Shown: in pieces, positions 39,093 to 48,768 of the stretch
How the letters are laid out: each line of letters opens with the position of its first letter
Position numbering within the stretch: the first letter of the stretch is position 1
From: Bin80 sp965215475
GTDB taxonomy: Bacteria; Bacteroidota; Rhodothermia; Rhodothermales; Bin80
DNA: 64,000 nt
NCBI GenBank assembly: GCA_965215475.1
Contig: OZ244061.1
Location: forward strand, 2,480,001 to 2,544,000
Direction: 5' to 3'
Position numbers and translations under genes: made by a program
Notes under the pieces: generated by a model
The model's database searches: none
What the model was told of the DNA's origin: nothing
Seen by the model: only the letters and a program-made list of their open reading frames with translations

Positions 39093-40442
39093 TTATGTGA
39101 GTGGTAGCAAGATTGATAGTGCTACGGAGATTACCCCAGCAGTAACGCCTAAAATAACCAGTAATACGGACCAGGATTTCAGGGTTTCAACCTCGGTGAG
39201 GCCGCTCATCTTAGAGTAGATCCAGAATCCACTGTCGTTCATCCAGGATCCAACCAGAGAACCACCACCGATCGCTGTACCAAGGTAGACGATATTAAAA
39301 TTCAAGCTTTCAGGAGTGATCATGGCAGCCAGCATTGCAGAGGACGTGATCATTGCGACCGTTGATGATCCCTGGGCAAACTTCAATAAGCTGGCAATTC
39401 CAAAACCAAGAAGTAGCATGCCGACTCCTGATGTCCCGGAACTTCCTGCAAACAGTCCACTGATTGCAGGTCCAATCTGTGCTTCCTTAAGCATGGCACC
39501 AAACGTTCCACCTGCAGCCGTAATGAGAATGATTAATCCTCCACTCATCAAGGACTGTTCGATCACGGTGCTGAGCTCCTTGCGAGAAGGTCGGCGCATA
39601 TGTATGTAGAGCGTGGTAGATGCAATGGCAGCTAATAATAGAGCCATATTTGCATCACCCAGAACGAGAATCCATTGGGCAAATATAGTGTCATTTCCCA
39701 AGAGAGGAAGGAACACCGTCTTCCCGGCAATCAAGATAATCGGAAGTACAATCGGCAGGATCGAAACCCCTAGGTTTGGGAGCTGATTGAGCTGGGTTGA
39801 GGGCATTTCGATTCCCGGCGCATCACGCATGGGAACGGGCATTCTCTTGTCGAGCCAGCCGGCGTAGAATAAACCCAGAGCTGTGGCGGGAAGGGCCACA
39901 CATACTCCGATCAGGATCATGGTCCCCAGGTCGATATTTAGATTTTCAGCGATGACCAGGGGGCCGGGTGTAGGGGGAACTAGGGCATGCGTTGCAGCTG
40001 AACCTGCGGCGATTGCGACCACATATTTCAGATAATTTCGCCCGGTCCTAGAAAACATCGAGCGGGCAAGCGGGATGAGTAGATAAAAGACCGTATCGAA
40101 AAACACAGGGATGGATAGCACAAATCCGCTAGCTGCCAATGCAGGGCTACCACGATTCTGTCCCAGAACACGGATAAATGCTTCTACGACGCGATCCGCT
40201 GCACCACTGCTCATCATCGTTACACCGATGACCGCTGCCATAGCAATGACAATTCCGATACTCCCGGCTGTCGTACCAAAAGAGGTGGCTACACGCGCGA
40301 TCTTCATAGACCACTCCCCGGGAGAAAGGATACTGATTACAATCGCAGCCGTAATTAGTGCAACAAATGCATTGATCCGCAGACCCACAATCATGCCTAC
40401 GACAATGACAACGCCAAGCAAAAGGATTAGCAGTGGAATCAT
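39093..40442 (-). CDS. Gluconate:H+ symporter (GntP family)
   Basis: 449 residues, 11-13 transmembrane helices, with GntP landmarks such as IGIVIAMAAVIGVTMMSSGA, SIPVFFDTVFYLLIPLARSM and ALVPPTPGPLVIAENL. Members carry gluconate, fructuronate and related hydroxy-acids with protons. First gene of a pair with the IlvD-type dehydratase, so the pair probably imports and dehydrates an aldonic acid. Confidence 0.9.
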   Translation of the reverse strand: MIPLLILLLGVVIVVGMIVGLRINAFVALITAAIVISILSPGEWSMKIARVATSFGTTAGSIGIVIAMAAVIGVTMMSSGAADRVVEAFIRVLGQNRGSPALAASGFVLSIPVFFDTVFYLLIPLARSMFSRTGRNYLKYVVAIAAGSAATHALVPPTPGPLVIAENLNIDLGTMILIGVCVALPATALGLFYAGWLDKRMPVPMRDAPGIEMPSTQLNQLPNLGVSILPIVLPIILIAGKTVFLPLLGNDTIFAQWILVLGDANMALLLAAIASTTLYIHMRRPSRKELSTVIEQSLMSGGLIILITAAGGTFGAMLKEAQIGPAISGLFAGSSGTSGVGMLLLGFGIASLLKFAQGSSTVAMITSSAMLAAMITPESLNFNIVYLGTAIGGGSLVGSWMNDSGFWIYSKMSGLTEVETLKSWSVLLVILGVTAGVISVALSILLPLT

Positions 40443-41192
40443 TAGGAAGGGAATATAATGTAGCAGAGAGGGCTAATGAGAGTATTAATTAGAATCGGAA
40501 TTCCTCTGAATTCAGGCCAAACCCTATCTCCATTGTCGTGAGGGTAGAATTTTGACCATTTTGTAAAAGAGCCAGGACTGGCTTGTGAGTAGATGATGTT
40601 CAACACAATAATTATATGACAAATGATTCTTTGCGTATAATATAACGGGTAGGTGGTCAATGACCAAAGTCCGTACAGGGTTATTTCATGCCGGTGAGAA
40701 TAGCTTGTTTTTAAGGTTGCATCATCTTTTATCTATCTGGGGATCGTTGCCTTGGCTGCGAGTGTAAGTTATAGATTAAGCCAGTACATAGCAGGAGCAT
40801 TGGTAAGATCTGGGCAGAGAACGTGATTGCCGTAGCAGTATAATGAGTCTCCTCAGAAACGCAGGAATGGCTCTTGTCGATTGGGTGCCGAGTTTTTTGG
40901 TTGAACGGGAAGTGTCCAGTACTCGGCCAATAACTGATCGCAGTGGAGGCATTTTTGGCCGATGAAATATTCCTATACCATATTGGCTGTACTATCGGGG
41001 ATACCGGAAGTTACAGAGGGATGTTGTTGTGAACACAAACTTGAGAAGGATTGCGAGGCTTCCGCACAGCTTAGGAAGCACACAATTCGGACCGTGTGGG
41101 TAATCTCAGTTTGAGAATTCACTCTGAATTAGAAATGACGTGTCGCCAAAAATTACGATTCTCTTCATAAAATCGACGAGACTTGGAGGGAG
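40443..41192. other. Long non-coding region
   Basis: About 750 bp without a credible gene on either strand. A perfect GAATTC-CTCT-GAATTC hairpin sits at 40498-40513. It may contain the gntP promoter and a small RNA, but nothing can be named. Confidence 0.4.
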
Positions 41193-41264
41193 CTCCCCGG
41201 GTAGGACTCGAACCTACAACCCTGCGGTTAACAGCCGCATGCTCTACCATTGAGCTACCGAGGA
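41193..41264 (-). tRNA. tRNA-Asn (GTT)
   Basis: On the minus strand: acceptor TCCTCGG/CCGGGGA with one G-U pair, anticodon stem GCGG/CCGC with loop CTGTTAA (anticodon GTT), T loop GGTTCGAGTCC. Discriminator G; CCA is not encoded. Confidence 0.95.
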
Positions 41265-41356
41265 AACGCCCCGCTAACCATCAAACAGTAGATCATGTTC
41301 CCTTTGCGGAAGCTCATAGGGAAACTTTGACCTACAAAAGGGTATCACATCCGTTA

Positions 41357-41440
41357 GCCCTGGTGGCGGAACTGGTAGACGCGCAGCATTCAGGATGCTG
41401 TGCCCATACGGGCGTGGAGGTTCGAGTCCTCTCCAGGGCA
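41357..41440 (+). tRNA. tRNA-Leu (CAG)
   Basis: 84 bases with a long variable arm (TGCCCATACGGGCGT), as in class II tRNAs. Acceptor GCCCTGG/CCAGGGC, anticodon stem CAGCA/TGCTG with loop TTCAGGA (anticodon CAG). Discriminator A. Divergent from tRNA-Asn and 113 bases before the lepA start. Confidence 0.95.
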
Positions 41441-41553
41441 CTCATAAAGAAGTGGCAGGTTATCCTGCATAGACCTGAATCAGTACGCAAGCTTGATCAT
41501 TGACGCCACAAAATAATTGGCAACGTGGCAACCTAGGATTGCGAACCAGTTGT

Positions 41554-43359
41554 ATGACCTCACATAAGAGTTGTATCCGCAACTTTTGCATTATCGCACA
41601 CATTGATCACGGCAAAAGTACGCTTGCAGACCGATTACTAGAGATAACTGGTACGGTGGAACAGCGAGATATGCAGGATCAAGTACTGGATTCCATGGAT
41701 TTGGAGCGGGAACGTGGCATTACGATCAAAAGCCATGCAATCCAGATGACGTATGAGGCAAAGGATGGACTGGAATATACACTGAACTTGATTGATACTC
41801 CGGGTCATGTGGATTTTACGTATGAAGTATCCCGTGCATTGAAAGCGTGTGAAGGTGCAATTTTGGTCGTAGATGCTGCTCAAGGGATTGAAGCACAGAC
41901 CATCAGCAATCTATATTTAGCACTGGATAATGATCTAGAAATCATTCCTGTACTCAACAAAGTAGATTTACCGGGAGCGCGGCCGGATGTCGTTGCAATG
42001 TCTATTGAAAGCCTGATTGGGGAGCCAGCGGAAGATGTACTTTGTATCAGTGCAAAGACAGGGGAGGGAATATCAGAGCTGTTGGAGGTGGTAATTCAGC
42101 GCGTTCCAGCTCCCCAAAGCGAGTCAGATGCCCCCCTCCAGGCATTAATTTTTGATTCTATCTTTAATCAGTATCGAGGAGCCGTCGCATATGTACGTAT
42201 CTTCCAAGGCATGCTCCGCAAACGAGAACCGATCAGGTTTATGGCGACCGATCAGGAATATCTTGCCGAAGAAATTGGCGTGCTTAGATTGGGAATGCAA
42301 CCAACAAACGAATTAAAAGCCGGAGACGTTGGTTATGTCATTGGATCGATCAAAGATGTCAGACACACACGGGTAGGCGATACGATTACTCATGCACGTC
42401 ATCCTGCAAATACCCCAATTGAAGGGTTCAGGGAAGTCAAGCCAATGGTATTCTCAGGCGTATATCCTACAAGCACGGATGATTTTGAAGATCTTCGTGC
42501 ATCTCTGGAACGGCTGCAACTCAATGATTCTGCAATTGAGTATGAACCGGAAACTTCAGCAGCACTGGGATTCGGCTTTCGAGTTGGATTCCTGGGACTG
42601 CTCCATATGGAGATCGTTCAGGAACGATTGGACAGAGAATTCAATCTGGATATCATTACAACCTTGCCGAATGTGAAATATGAAATTGCAACCAGTGATG
42701 GGAAGGTCGAGATTATTGAAAATCCCAATAAGGTTCCATCGGCGGGTAGACTAGATTATATCAAAGAACCGTTTGTAAAAGCGGAGATTATTTGCCCGAC
42801 AGAGTATATCGGAAATATCATGAACCTATGTACTGACCGAAGAGGGGAGTTTGTAAATCAAACTTATCTCGGGACGGAGAGGGCGACGCTGGAATATCAA
42901 TTACCCTTAGCGGAGATTGTTTTCGACTTCTATGATAAGCTCAAGAGTATATCCAGGGGATATGCCTCGTTTGACTATGATTTCTCCGGTTACCAACGTA
43001 GTGATCTAGTCAAGCTTGACGTACTGATCAATGGAGATCCTGTGGATGCGCTTAGCGCAATTGTTCACCGGAGTAAAGCCTATGAAATGGGTCGAAAACT
43101 TACTGCCAAGCTTAAAGATCTCATTCCACGTCAAATGTTTGAAGTTGCCATTCAAGCAGCTATTGGAAGCCGTGTCATTGCACGGACAACGGTCAAAGCA
43201 GTCCGTAAAGATGTGACGGCCAAGTGCTATGGAGGAGATATTACACGAAAGCGTAAGCTTTTGGAAAAGCAGAAAGAAGGAAAAAAACGCATGAAGCAGG
43301 TTGGCAGTGTTGAGGTGCCGCAGGAAGCATTTTTGGCAGTACTTTCAATGGAAAGTTAA
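41554..43359 (+). CDS. lepA: Elongation factor 4 (LepA), ribosome back-translocase
   Basis: The start is chosen at ATG 41554 (MTSHKSCIRNFCIIAHIDHG), giving 601 residues; the frame extends upstream from a TTG without conservation. P-loop AHIDHGKST, switch RERGITIKS, DTPGHVDF, NKVDLPGA, and the LepA-specific C-terminal domain (KCYGGDITRKRKLLEKQKEG). It promotes back-translocation or late ribosome maturation at the membrane. lepA, a secreted protein and lepB follow closely, recalling the lepA-lepB operon of E. coli. Confidence 0.96.
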   Translation: MTSHKSCIRNFCIIAHIDHGKSTLADRLLEITGTVEQRDMQDQVLDSMDLERERGITIKSHAIQMTYEAKDGLEYTLNLIDTPGHVDFTYEVSRALKACEGAILVVDAAQGIEAQTISNLYLALDNDLEIIPVLNKVDLPGARPDVVAMSIESLIGEPAEDVLCISAKTGEGISELLEVVIQRVPAPQSESDAPLQALIFDSIFNQYRGAVAYVRIFQGMLRKREPIRFMATDQEYLAEEIGVLRLGMQPTNELKAGDVGYVIGSIKDVRHTRVGDTITHARHPANTPIEGFREVKPMVFSGVYPTSTDDFEDLRASLERLQLNDSAIEYEPETSAALGFGFRVGFLGLLHMEIVQERLDREFNLDIITTLPNVKYEIATSDGKVEIIENPNKVPSAGRLDYIKEPFVKAEIICPTEYIGNIMNLCTDRRGEFVNQTYLGTERATLEYQLPLAEIVFDFYDKLKSISRGYASFDYDFSGYQRSDLVKLDVLINGDPVDALSAIVHRSKAYEMGRKLTAKLKDLIPRQMFEVAIQAAIGSRVIARTTVKAVRKDVTAKCYGGDITRKRKLLEKQKEGKKRMKQVGSVEVPQEAFLAVLSMES

Positions 43360-43363
43360 TGCG

Positions 43364-44170
43364 ATGATGCACCCTTTCCTTGCTGTAGTGGTTTTCTCCA
43401 TTTTCGCATCTCATGTGTATGCGCAAAGTAATCGAATTACATGGGATCAGCTTGGTCTGGTCTATGCAGAAGCAAGATCCCAAATGATATACCAGACATA
43501 TATCGAGGCAAATGGAGAGTACGTCCTTCCCTATGGACTGACTCGTTCCCAAGTTGCTAGTGATTCCCTGTTGGATTGGATCGCACAAACGATGGGATTG
43601 CGGGATAAAGATACCTTACAGGGTTTTGATGGGGAGATTCACACGTGGAAGCTGTTAACCCTTGCAGATGACTCCGAGAGGATCGCACAAATTGAGGAGG
43701 TTCAGTGGTCTTATCTAGGAAACAATTTTTTTACGTCGATGGATACGGTGGCCACCCCCGAAATCCGGGCTCATCTGGAGTCATATTTTGGCCCTCCAAC
43801 CCAGACGGTTGTGGAAATAAAACAGGAAGAACAATCGCTCAGGAATGATTATAGCCAGTTTGAGTATTGGTTTTTGGTCAATGATTCAATTCCAATGATC
43901 GTAATGGATGTGGGAGGCCCCTTTGATCGTGGCGTCATTGTCGCGACAGATCATCAGTATCGTTCGCTCCTTTATCGTATGAGGCACTCACTTTTGGGTG
44001 CGGCTCTGCGGGGAAGCGAGCCGAAATCCTACATGGATTACTATTACCACCGCATTGCGGAGAGGTGGTATTTAACGGGATTCGACGGTACTGAGTATTT
44101 TAATCGAGAAATCCCCGCACCGAACCTCAAACCCGGGAGGCCGGATCAACGCTCATCACCGGGGGAATAA
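43364..44170 (+). CDS. Secreted protein of unknown function between lepA and lepB
   Basis: The start at ATG 43364, four bases after the lepA stop, gives a Sec signal (HPFLAVVVFSIFASHVYAQ) and 268 residues. The longer frame from 43301 would overlap lepA. The mature protein is acidic, rich in Y and W, with no recognised motif. Co-transcribed with lepA and lepB by spacing (18 bases to lepB). Confidence 0.7.
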   Translation: MMHPFLAVVVFSIFASHVYAQSNRITWDQLGLVYAEARSQMIYQTYIEANGEYVLPYGLTRSQVASDSLLDWIAQTMGLRDKDTLQGFDGEIHTWKLLTLADDSERIAQIEEVQWSYLGNNFFTSMDTVATPEIRAHLESYFGPPTQTVVEIKQEEQSLRNDYSQFEYWFLVNDSIPMIVMDVGGPFDRGVIVATDHQYRSLLYRMRHSLLGAALRGSEPKSYMDYYYHRIAERWYLTGFDGTEYFNREIPAPNLKPGRPDQRSSPGE

Positions 44171-44188
44171 TCTAAGAACAGACAGATT

Positions 44189-45328
44189 ATGTCAGAATCA
44201 TCTGAAAGGAAGCAGCGGCGCAAGCAACGCGAAGCAGAGCGAGCTCAACGCCGCGGCAAGTCCGAGAAAAAAAAGAAGAAGGGACCAATTCGGGAATGGT
44301 TGGATGCCATTGTGTTTGCGGTCATCTTTATGGTCATACTTAGGTCAATCTTCTTTGACCTTTTCCGGATTCCCACTCCTTCCATGGAGAAAAGTTTGCT
44401 AGTTGGAGACTATATCGTCGTTTCCAAGATTCACTATGGTATGCGATCCCCCATCACACTGGGGATCCCTTTCAGTCCAATCTATCTGCCTGGACTTGAA
44501 CTTCCCTGGACAAGATTCCCTGGATTCACTTCTCCGAAACGCTTTGACACGGTCGTCTTTAACTGGCCCGTCGATGAGGGCAAGCCAATCGATCGAAAAA
44601 CATATTATATCAAGCGGATCATAGGCATGCCGGGGGATACGCTTTCTATCGTTGACAAAGTGGTGCATGTAAACCGTGATACTCTCTTTTTTAAAGAGAC
44701 CCAAAAGCCCTTGAAAGATACTATGCAGCACCTGTGGTTTGTCTATAAGGAAGATCCTCGTGTCCGGCTTCCTAGTGCTCGGTTGCGGGAATTAGGAATT
44801 TCTGAAGCGTTCCCTACGATGAATCCAGCAATTGAGCGTATTCAATCTACGGATGAAGCAGCAGCGGCGGTTGCCAGTTGGGATTATGTAACCGATGTTC
44901 GCCCTGTAATCCGAGGTGCACGTTCCAACCAGGGCATTTCTCTTTATCCAGCGAACGCAGATAACTCGACGGATAATTTTGCACCACTGATCATTCCAGG
45001 TGAGAATAACACCGTGAATCTCAATGCAGAAAATTGGCCTATTTACCAGCCGGTGATTACGAATTATGAAGGACAGGTCGCATCCTTAGATGGAGATCGT
45101 ATTCTGATTAACGGTGAAGTACAGGACACCTATACGTTCAGTCAGAATTATTATTTCGTCATGGGCGATAATAGGGATAATTCTGAGGACAGTCGCTTTT
45201 GGGGATTTGTCCCGATGGATCATGTTGTGGGTCGTGCGGTTGCGGTCTATTTCTCATGGAACAGCCAGGGTAGCCCATTCTTGATTGGTCAGATCCGTGG
45301 AAACCGAATGTTTCGTGCAATTCAATAA
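44189..45328 (+). CDS. lepB: Signal peptidase I
   Basis: 379 residues. A very basic cytoplasmic tail (~32 residues) precedes one transmembrane helix. Catalytic serine S65 in IPTPSMEKSL, general base K142 in YYIKRIIGMPGD, and the C-terminal box VMGDNRDNSEDSRFWGFV. An insertion of roughly 130 residues (about 165-300) sits between the lysine box and the GDN box, larger than in minimal enzymes. Removes Sec signal peptides, such as those of the many secreted proteins in this window. Confidence 0.95.
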   Translation: MSESSERKQRRKQREAERAQRRGKSEKKKKKGPIREWLDAIVFAVIFMVILRSIFFDLFRIPTPSMEKSLLVGDYIVVSKIHYGMRSPITLGIPFSPIYLPGLELPWTRFPGFTSPKRFDTVVFNWPVDEGKPIDRKTYYIKRIIGMPGDTLSIVDKVVHVNRDTLFFKETQKPLKDTMQHLWFVYKEDPRVRLPSARLRELGISEAFPTMNPAIERIQSTDEAAAAVASWDYVTDVRPVIRGARSNQGISLYPANADNSTDNFAPLIIPGENNTVNLNAENWPIYQPVITNYEGQVASLDGDRILINGEVQDTYTFSQNYYFVMGDNRDNSEDSRFWGFVPMDHVVGRAVAVYFSWNSQGSPFLIGQIRGNRMFRAIQ

Positions 45329-45650
45329 TGATTGCTTACGGGTAACGTGTAATCTTTGTGGCGTACTGAGAATTGTGAGTGGGTTAGATCAGGTGGTATA
45401 AGTGCAAAATTATTTACGAAAATGGTAGAAGATCCCATTGGTTAGGATCACCATTATTTTGGGAATAATATACGTGAGCCCCCATTGATTACGGGCTACC
45501 TTTTTCGTATCCATTTCCCGGCACATAGGAGTTTCGAACGGAACCGCTCCGGTTCCACGACCATTCGAATTTGCATCCACGACCATGAAAACGTCCGCGG
45601 AGACCGACGTGTCCCCTGTATATTATAAGAGATGCTGATTTAAGTTCATT
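45329..45650. other. Intergenic region after lepB, with possible terminator
   Basis: No gene seen. A weak hairpin AGCCC (45477-45481)/GGGCT (45493-45497) followed by TTTTT at 45501 could terminate the lepA-lepB transcript. The left end of the IS110 element probably lies in the second half, but its edge cannot be fixed. Confidence 0.35.
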
Positions 45651-45948
45651 GTTTGGGTCTTCAATGCGGTGAAGATGTGTCCATTGGTTGAGAGGTTTTG
45701 AATTTCAACTGGACCCATCGGAGCGTTTCGGATACTCCATACGTTGAACCGGTTTGCATCATTCAAACGTGGGTCTCTCCCTGGGAGCCACCTGACGCCC
45801 CCTGCGTCTTGAACGCCTGGGGGGGAACTGTGCCCCAGGGGGAACCATGATCTACATCCAGTAGAGAGTGTGTGCCGTTGAGCACCGATACAGGGGCAGA
45901 TGAACGTCATGGCGACCCACAAAACTTACCCCTAAAGATACGGAAACC
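45650..45948 (+). ncRNA. Candidate IS110 bridge RNA region (left end)
   Basis: A non-coding stretch of about 300 bases precedes the IS110 transposase. IS110-group elements express a structured bridge RNA from this position that pairs with donor and target DNA. Clear stems are GACGC/GCGTC (45794-45808) and CCTGGGG/CCCCAGG (45816-45839), with a smaller CTCC/GGAG hairpin near 45777-45787. Exact RNA ends and the guide loops are not resolved. Confidence 0.45.
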
Positions 45949-47247
45949 ATGACAGAAAAAAATCGCTACACGAGGTTCGCCGGAGTGGATTGGGGCTCGG
46001 AATCTCATCAGGTCTGTATTCTGGACCGAGAGGGCCAGGTCCTCGGAGAGAAGGCATTCTCCCACTCCGGAGAAGGGTTCCATCAAATGATGGACTGGAT
46101 GAGGGACACCGCAGGCTGCGATCTGACCGAGATTGCTACCAGTATAGAAGTTCCACATGGTCCGGTGGTGGAGAGTTTGATGGAGCGCGGCATTCAGGTA
46201 TTTTCCATCAATCCGAAGCAACTGGATCGATTCCGGGATCGGTTTTCGCCGGCCGGAGCCAAAGATGATCGTCGGGATGCGCGGGTACTTGCCGATGCCC
46301 TTCGCACGGATCCTGACCGTCTGCGTGCGCTGGATCCAGAGGATTCGGACATCATTCCGTTGCGAGAGTGGTCCAGGATGGAGGCGGAGTTCACCGCCCA
46401 GCGTACCCGCCTCATGCATCAACTCCGAGCACAGCTCTGGCGCTACTTCCCGCAATTCCTTCGCCTCAAATTCCGTCTCGATTCTCCCGTATTGATGGCT
46501 CTGTGGACCCTCATTCCGACCCCCGCACGCGCTCGGAGAGTTCGACTCCGTTCAGTACAAAAAGTGCTCAAAGAACATCGGATCCGGCGCCTGAGCGCCG
46601 AGGAAGTCCTGCAATTCTTGCGGGCGAAGCCCCTCACGGTTGCCGACGGGGTGGAGCAAGCCGCGACCCAGCACATCCGACTCGTTCTGCAACAGCTGGA
46701 ACTCCTTGGGAAGCAGATCCAGGAGATCAAACAGAACATCGAATCCATTCTGGGTTCGCTCCATGAAAATCCACCCTCTCAGGAGATCTGCGAACCTGAA
46801 AACGCATCGTCTGGGCAAGCCCCCTCGTCCAGATCTGCGCCACCAGATGTAGAGATCCTGTTATCGATCCCGGGAATCGGAAGCTCGGTCGCAGCCACCC
46901 TTCTCTCGGAAGCCTCCTCGGCGATCCAAGCACGGGATTACCAGGCACTGAGATGCTTGTGTGGCACCGCTCCGGTCACCAAGCGATCGGGAAAAAGCCA
47001 CAGGGTCGTGCAACGAAAAGCCCATCATGCACGGTTGGCAAATTCCGTCTATCACTGGAGTAGAGTCTCCACCCAGCGTGACCCCATCAGTAAAGCCAAG
47101 TACAAAGCCCTGAGGGACCGAGGACATAAACATGGACGATCGCTCCGATCGGTGGGAGATCGACTACTTGCCGTCGCCTGCGCAATGCTCCGAGATCAAA
47201 CCCTCTATGATCCCAGCCGTCAAACCATGGCGTCCCGTACCTCGTAA
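45949..47247 (+). CDS. IS110-family transposase (DEDD recombinase)
   Basis: 432 residues. The N-terminal RuvC-like domain carries D of FAGVDWGSE, E of TSIEVPHG and the DD of GAKDDRRDARVLA. The C-terminal Tnp domain has SIPGIGSSVAATLLSE, the catalytic serine region LCGTAPVTKRSGKSH, and AHHARLANSVYHWSR. Intact, GC-rich compared with neighbours, and with a long non-coding left end, so the element could be active. It lies just upstream of ISL3 relic B, in the gap between lepB and the L,D-transpeptidase. Confidence 0.93.
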   Translation: MTEKNRYTRFAGVDWGSESHQVCILDREGQVLGEKAFSHSGEGFHQMMDWMRDTAGCDLTEIATSIEVPHGPVVESLMERGIQVFSINPKQLDRFRDRFSPAGAKDDRRDARVLADALRTDPDRLRALDPEDSDIIPLREWSRMEAEFTAQRTRLMHQLRAQLWRYFPQFLRLKFRLDSPVLMALWTLIPTPARARRVRLRSVQKVLKEHRIRRLSAEEVLQFLRAKPLTVADGVEQAATQHIRLVLQQLELLGKQIQEIKQNIESILGSLHENPPSQEICEPENASSGQAPSSRSAPPDVEILLSIPGIGSSVAATLLSEASSAIQARDYQALRCLCGTAPVTKRSGKSHRVVQRKAHHARLANSVYHWSRVSTQRDPISKAKYKALRDRGHKHGRSLRSVGDRLLAVACAMLRDQTLYDPSRQTMASRTS

Positions 47248-47726
47248 ACTCTGCCTCTCCAACCTTTCTTGGATGCAAAGCAGGATCGTGACGAAACGGA
47301 AACTTCCAGGGCAAAAGAGGAGCCTACGTCTAATTCGGATCCACTCGCTCGCGTCCTTTTGCGTAGTCGGATACGATGAAATCAGAGTGCTCGGGACCGA
47401 GGAGTTTATACCAGCCCACGCCAAAAATCGCTTCCATGGAAGAATACACAAAAAATATTTTAAAATTTATTGGTTTTTATTTGCATAAATGGTAGAGAGT
47501 CCCCCCCTGTTTTGAAATCTTTGCAACCAAAAATTGAACCTCGTGGAAGGTCAGCCCTGAGACCTGCCCCTGCCCCCTGTCCTTCCCTTTGGATCCCTGC
47601 AAGGGTTCGCTCGGTATGAGGATAAACCGGAGTTGATGTTCCCGCGAGGCGAGCGGACAGTCGAACCGCTGACACGGTCATGGTGGCTGGGGCTAATCCT
47701 TTTTCATGACAGTTTAATCTAAAAAC
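47248..47726. other. Non-coding region between two IS elements
   Basis: About 480 bp including the undefined right end of the IS110 element. Contains a C7 run near 47491 and the stem-prone stretch TTTGGATCCCTGCAAGGG. No gene supported. Confidence 0.4.
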
Positions 47727-48537
47727 GGGTCTTCGCCTTTTATTGTGAATTACGCCATAAATTTAGGGACTTTCGAATTTCATGGTTCACCTGAATTGAA
47801 AGAATCCCATGCAAAACACCTCCTCTGTTGAGAAAAGCCTAGGTCTTCAGGCACCCTGGGAGATTTTAGAAGACACCTACGATGATCAAGCCCAACGAAG
47901 GACGGTAACGTTGACCTGTACCGATCCGTCTTCGTTGACCTGTCCGAAGTGTGGCAAGGTAGGTCCCTTTTATGATCTGCGTACGGGGCGGCAATGGCGC
48001 CACCTGGATACGTGTAAATATCAAACGATTCTGGTTCCCCGGATTCAATGTCCAGAGCATGGAGTGAAGACGGTCCGGGTTCCCTGGGCCGACGCAAGTT
48101 CCCGCTACACGCATGACTTTGAGGAGTACGTGATCGGATGGGCCAAGGAGGCAAGTCTTTTGGCGATTTCCCGCCAGTTGGGAACCGGCTGGAAGGGCAT
48201 GGCCGGGATCCAACGGCGTGCGGGGGAAGGCTTGAAGAAAGGAGGAGGTGGTTGCCAACCTTTGTGTGGATGAGGTCGCGTACCACAAGTACCTGACGGT
48301 TGTGTCCAATGCAGATACGGTACTATATGTGGGGCTTGGACGGGAAAAGAGCACTCGGATGGGTCGGTATCCGCAAGTATCACCGGCTCAGTTGCAGGGA
48401 ATTCGGAGATGGATCGGTGGCCGGCGTAGATTCATGCAACCCATGCCTGCCTTCCCCATGCTGACGAGAAGATCTGCTTTGACCGGTTCCATGTCTCCAA
48501 GCATCTGGGAGATGGGGTGCGGAGGCAGGAGCACAAA
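47727..48537 (+). pseudogene. ISL3-family transposase relic B (3' truncated, frameshifted)
   Basis: A left terminal repeat GGGTCTTCGCC starts at 47727. The transposase frame from ATG 47809 has the zinc finger (TCPKCGKVGPFYDL), RQWRHLDTC and the HTH region to about 48235, then shifts by +1 into ANLCVDEVAYHKYLTVV. A further shift and a TAG precede CFDRFHVSKHLGD, and the sequence ends near 48537, so the C-terminal glutamate region is lost. From 48036 to the end it is nearly identical to relic A, including the frameshifts and the TAG in the WPA motif. It keeps the N-terminal part missing in relic A. Confidence 0.85.
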
Positions 48538-48768
48538 TGTGTGGTCGGATTCTACATTGAGGATCCGCTTACTCACATGCCAGCAACGATCAATGCCATG
48601 AGAATCAGTTTCCCCGAGTACAGATGCAATCGGCAGTAATCACATCACCATGAGCAGAGTTCATTGTGCAGTGATCTAGCATGTCTGATGATTTTCTTGC
48701 ACACAGTGCAGTGCTATACGAAGATCCTTTGTATGAGTCACGTCCCTTCGTACGGGCTCAATGTGGAT

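Noticed and set aside
45623..45922. 99-residue minus-strand frame upstream of the IS110 transposase
   Set aside because: It lies in the structured non-coding left end of the IS and has no recognisable protein features.
48225..48260. Programmed frameshift in the ISL3 transposase near AAGAAAGGAGGAGG
   Set aside because: The needed shift is +1, the site is not a known slippery sequence, and further shared shifts and a TAG downstream show a dead gene.
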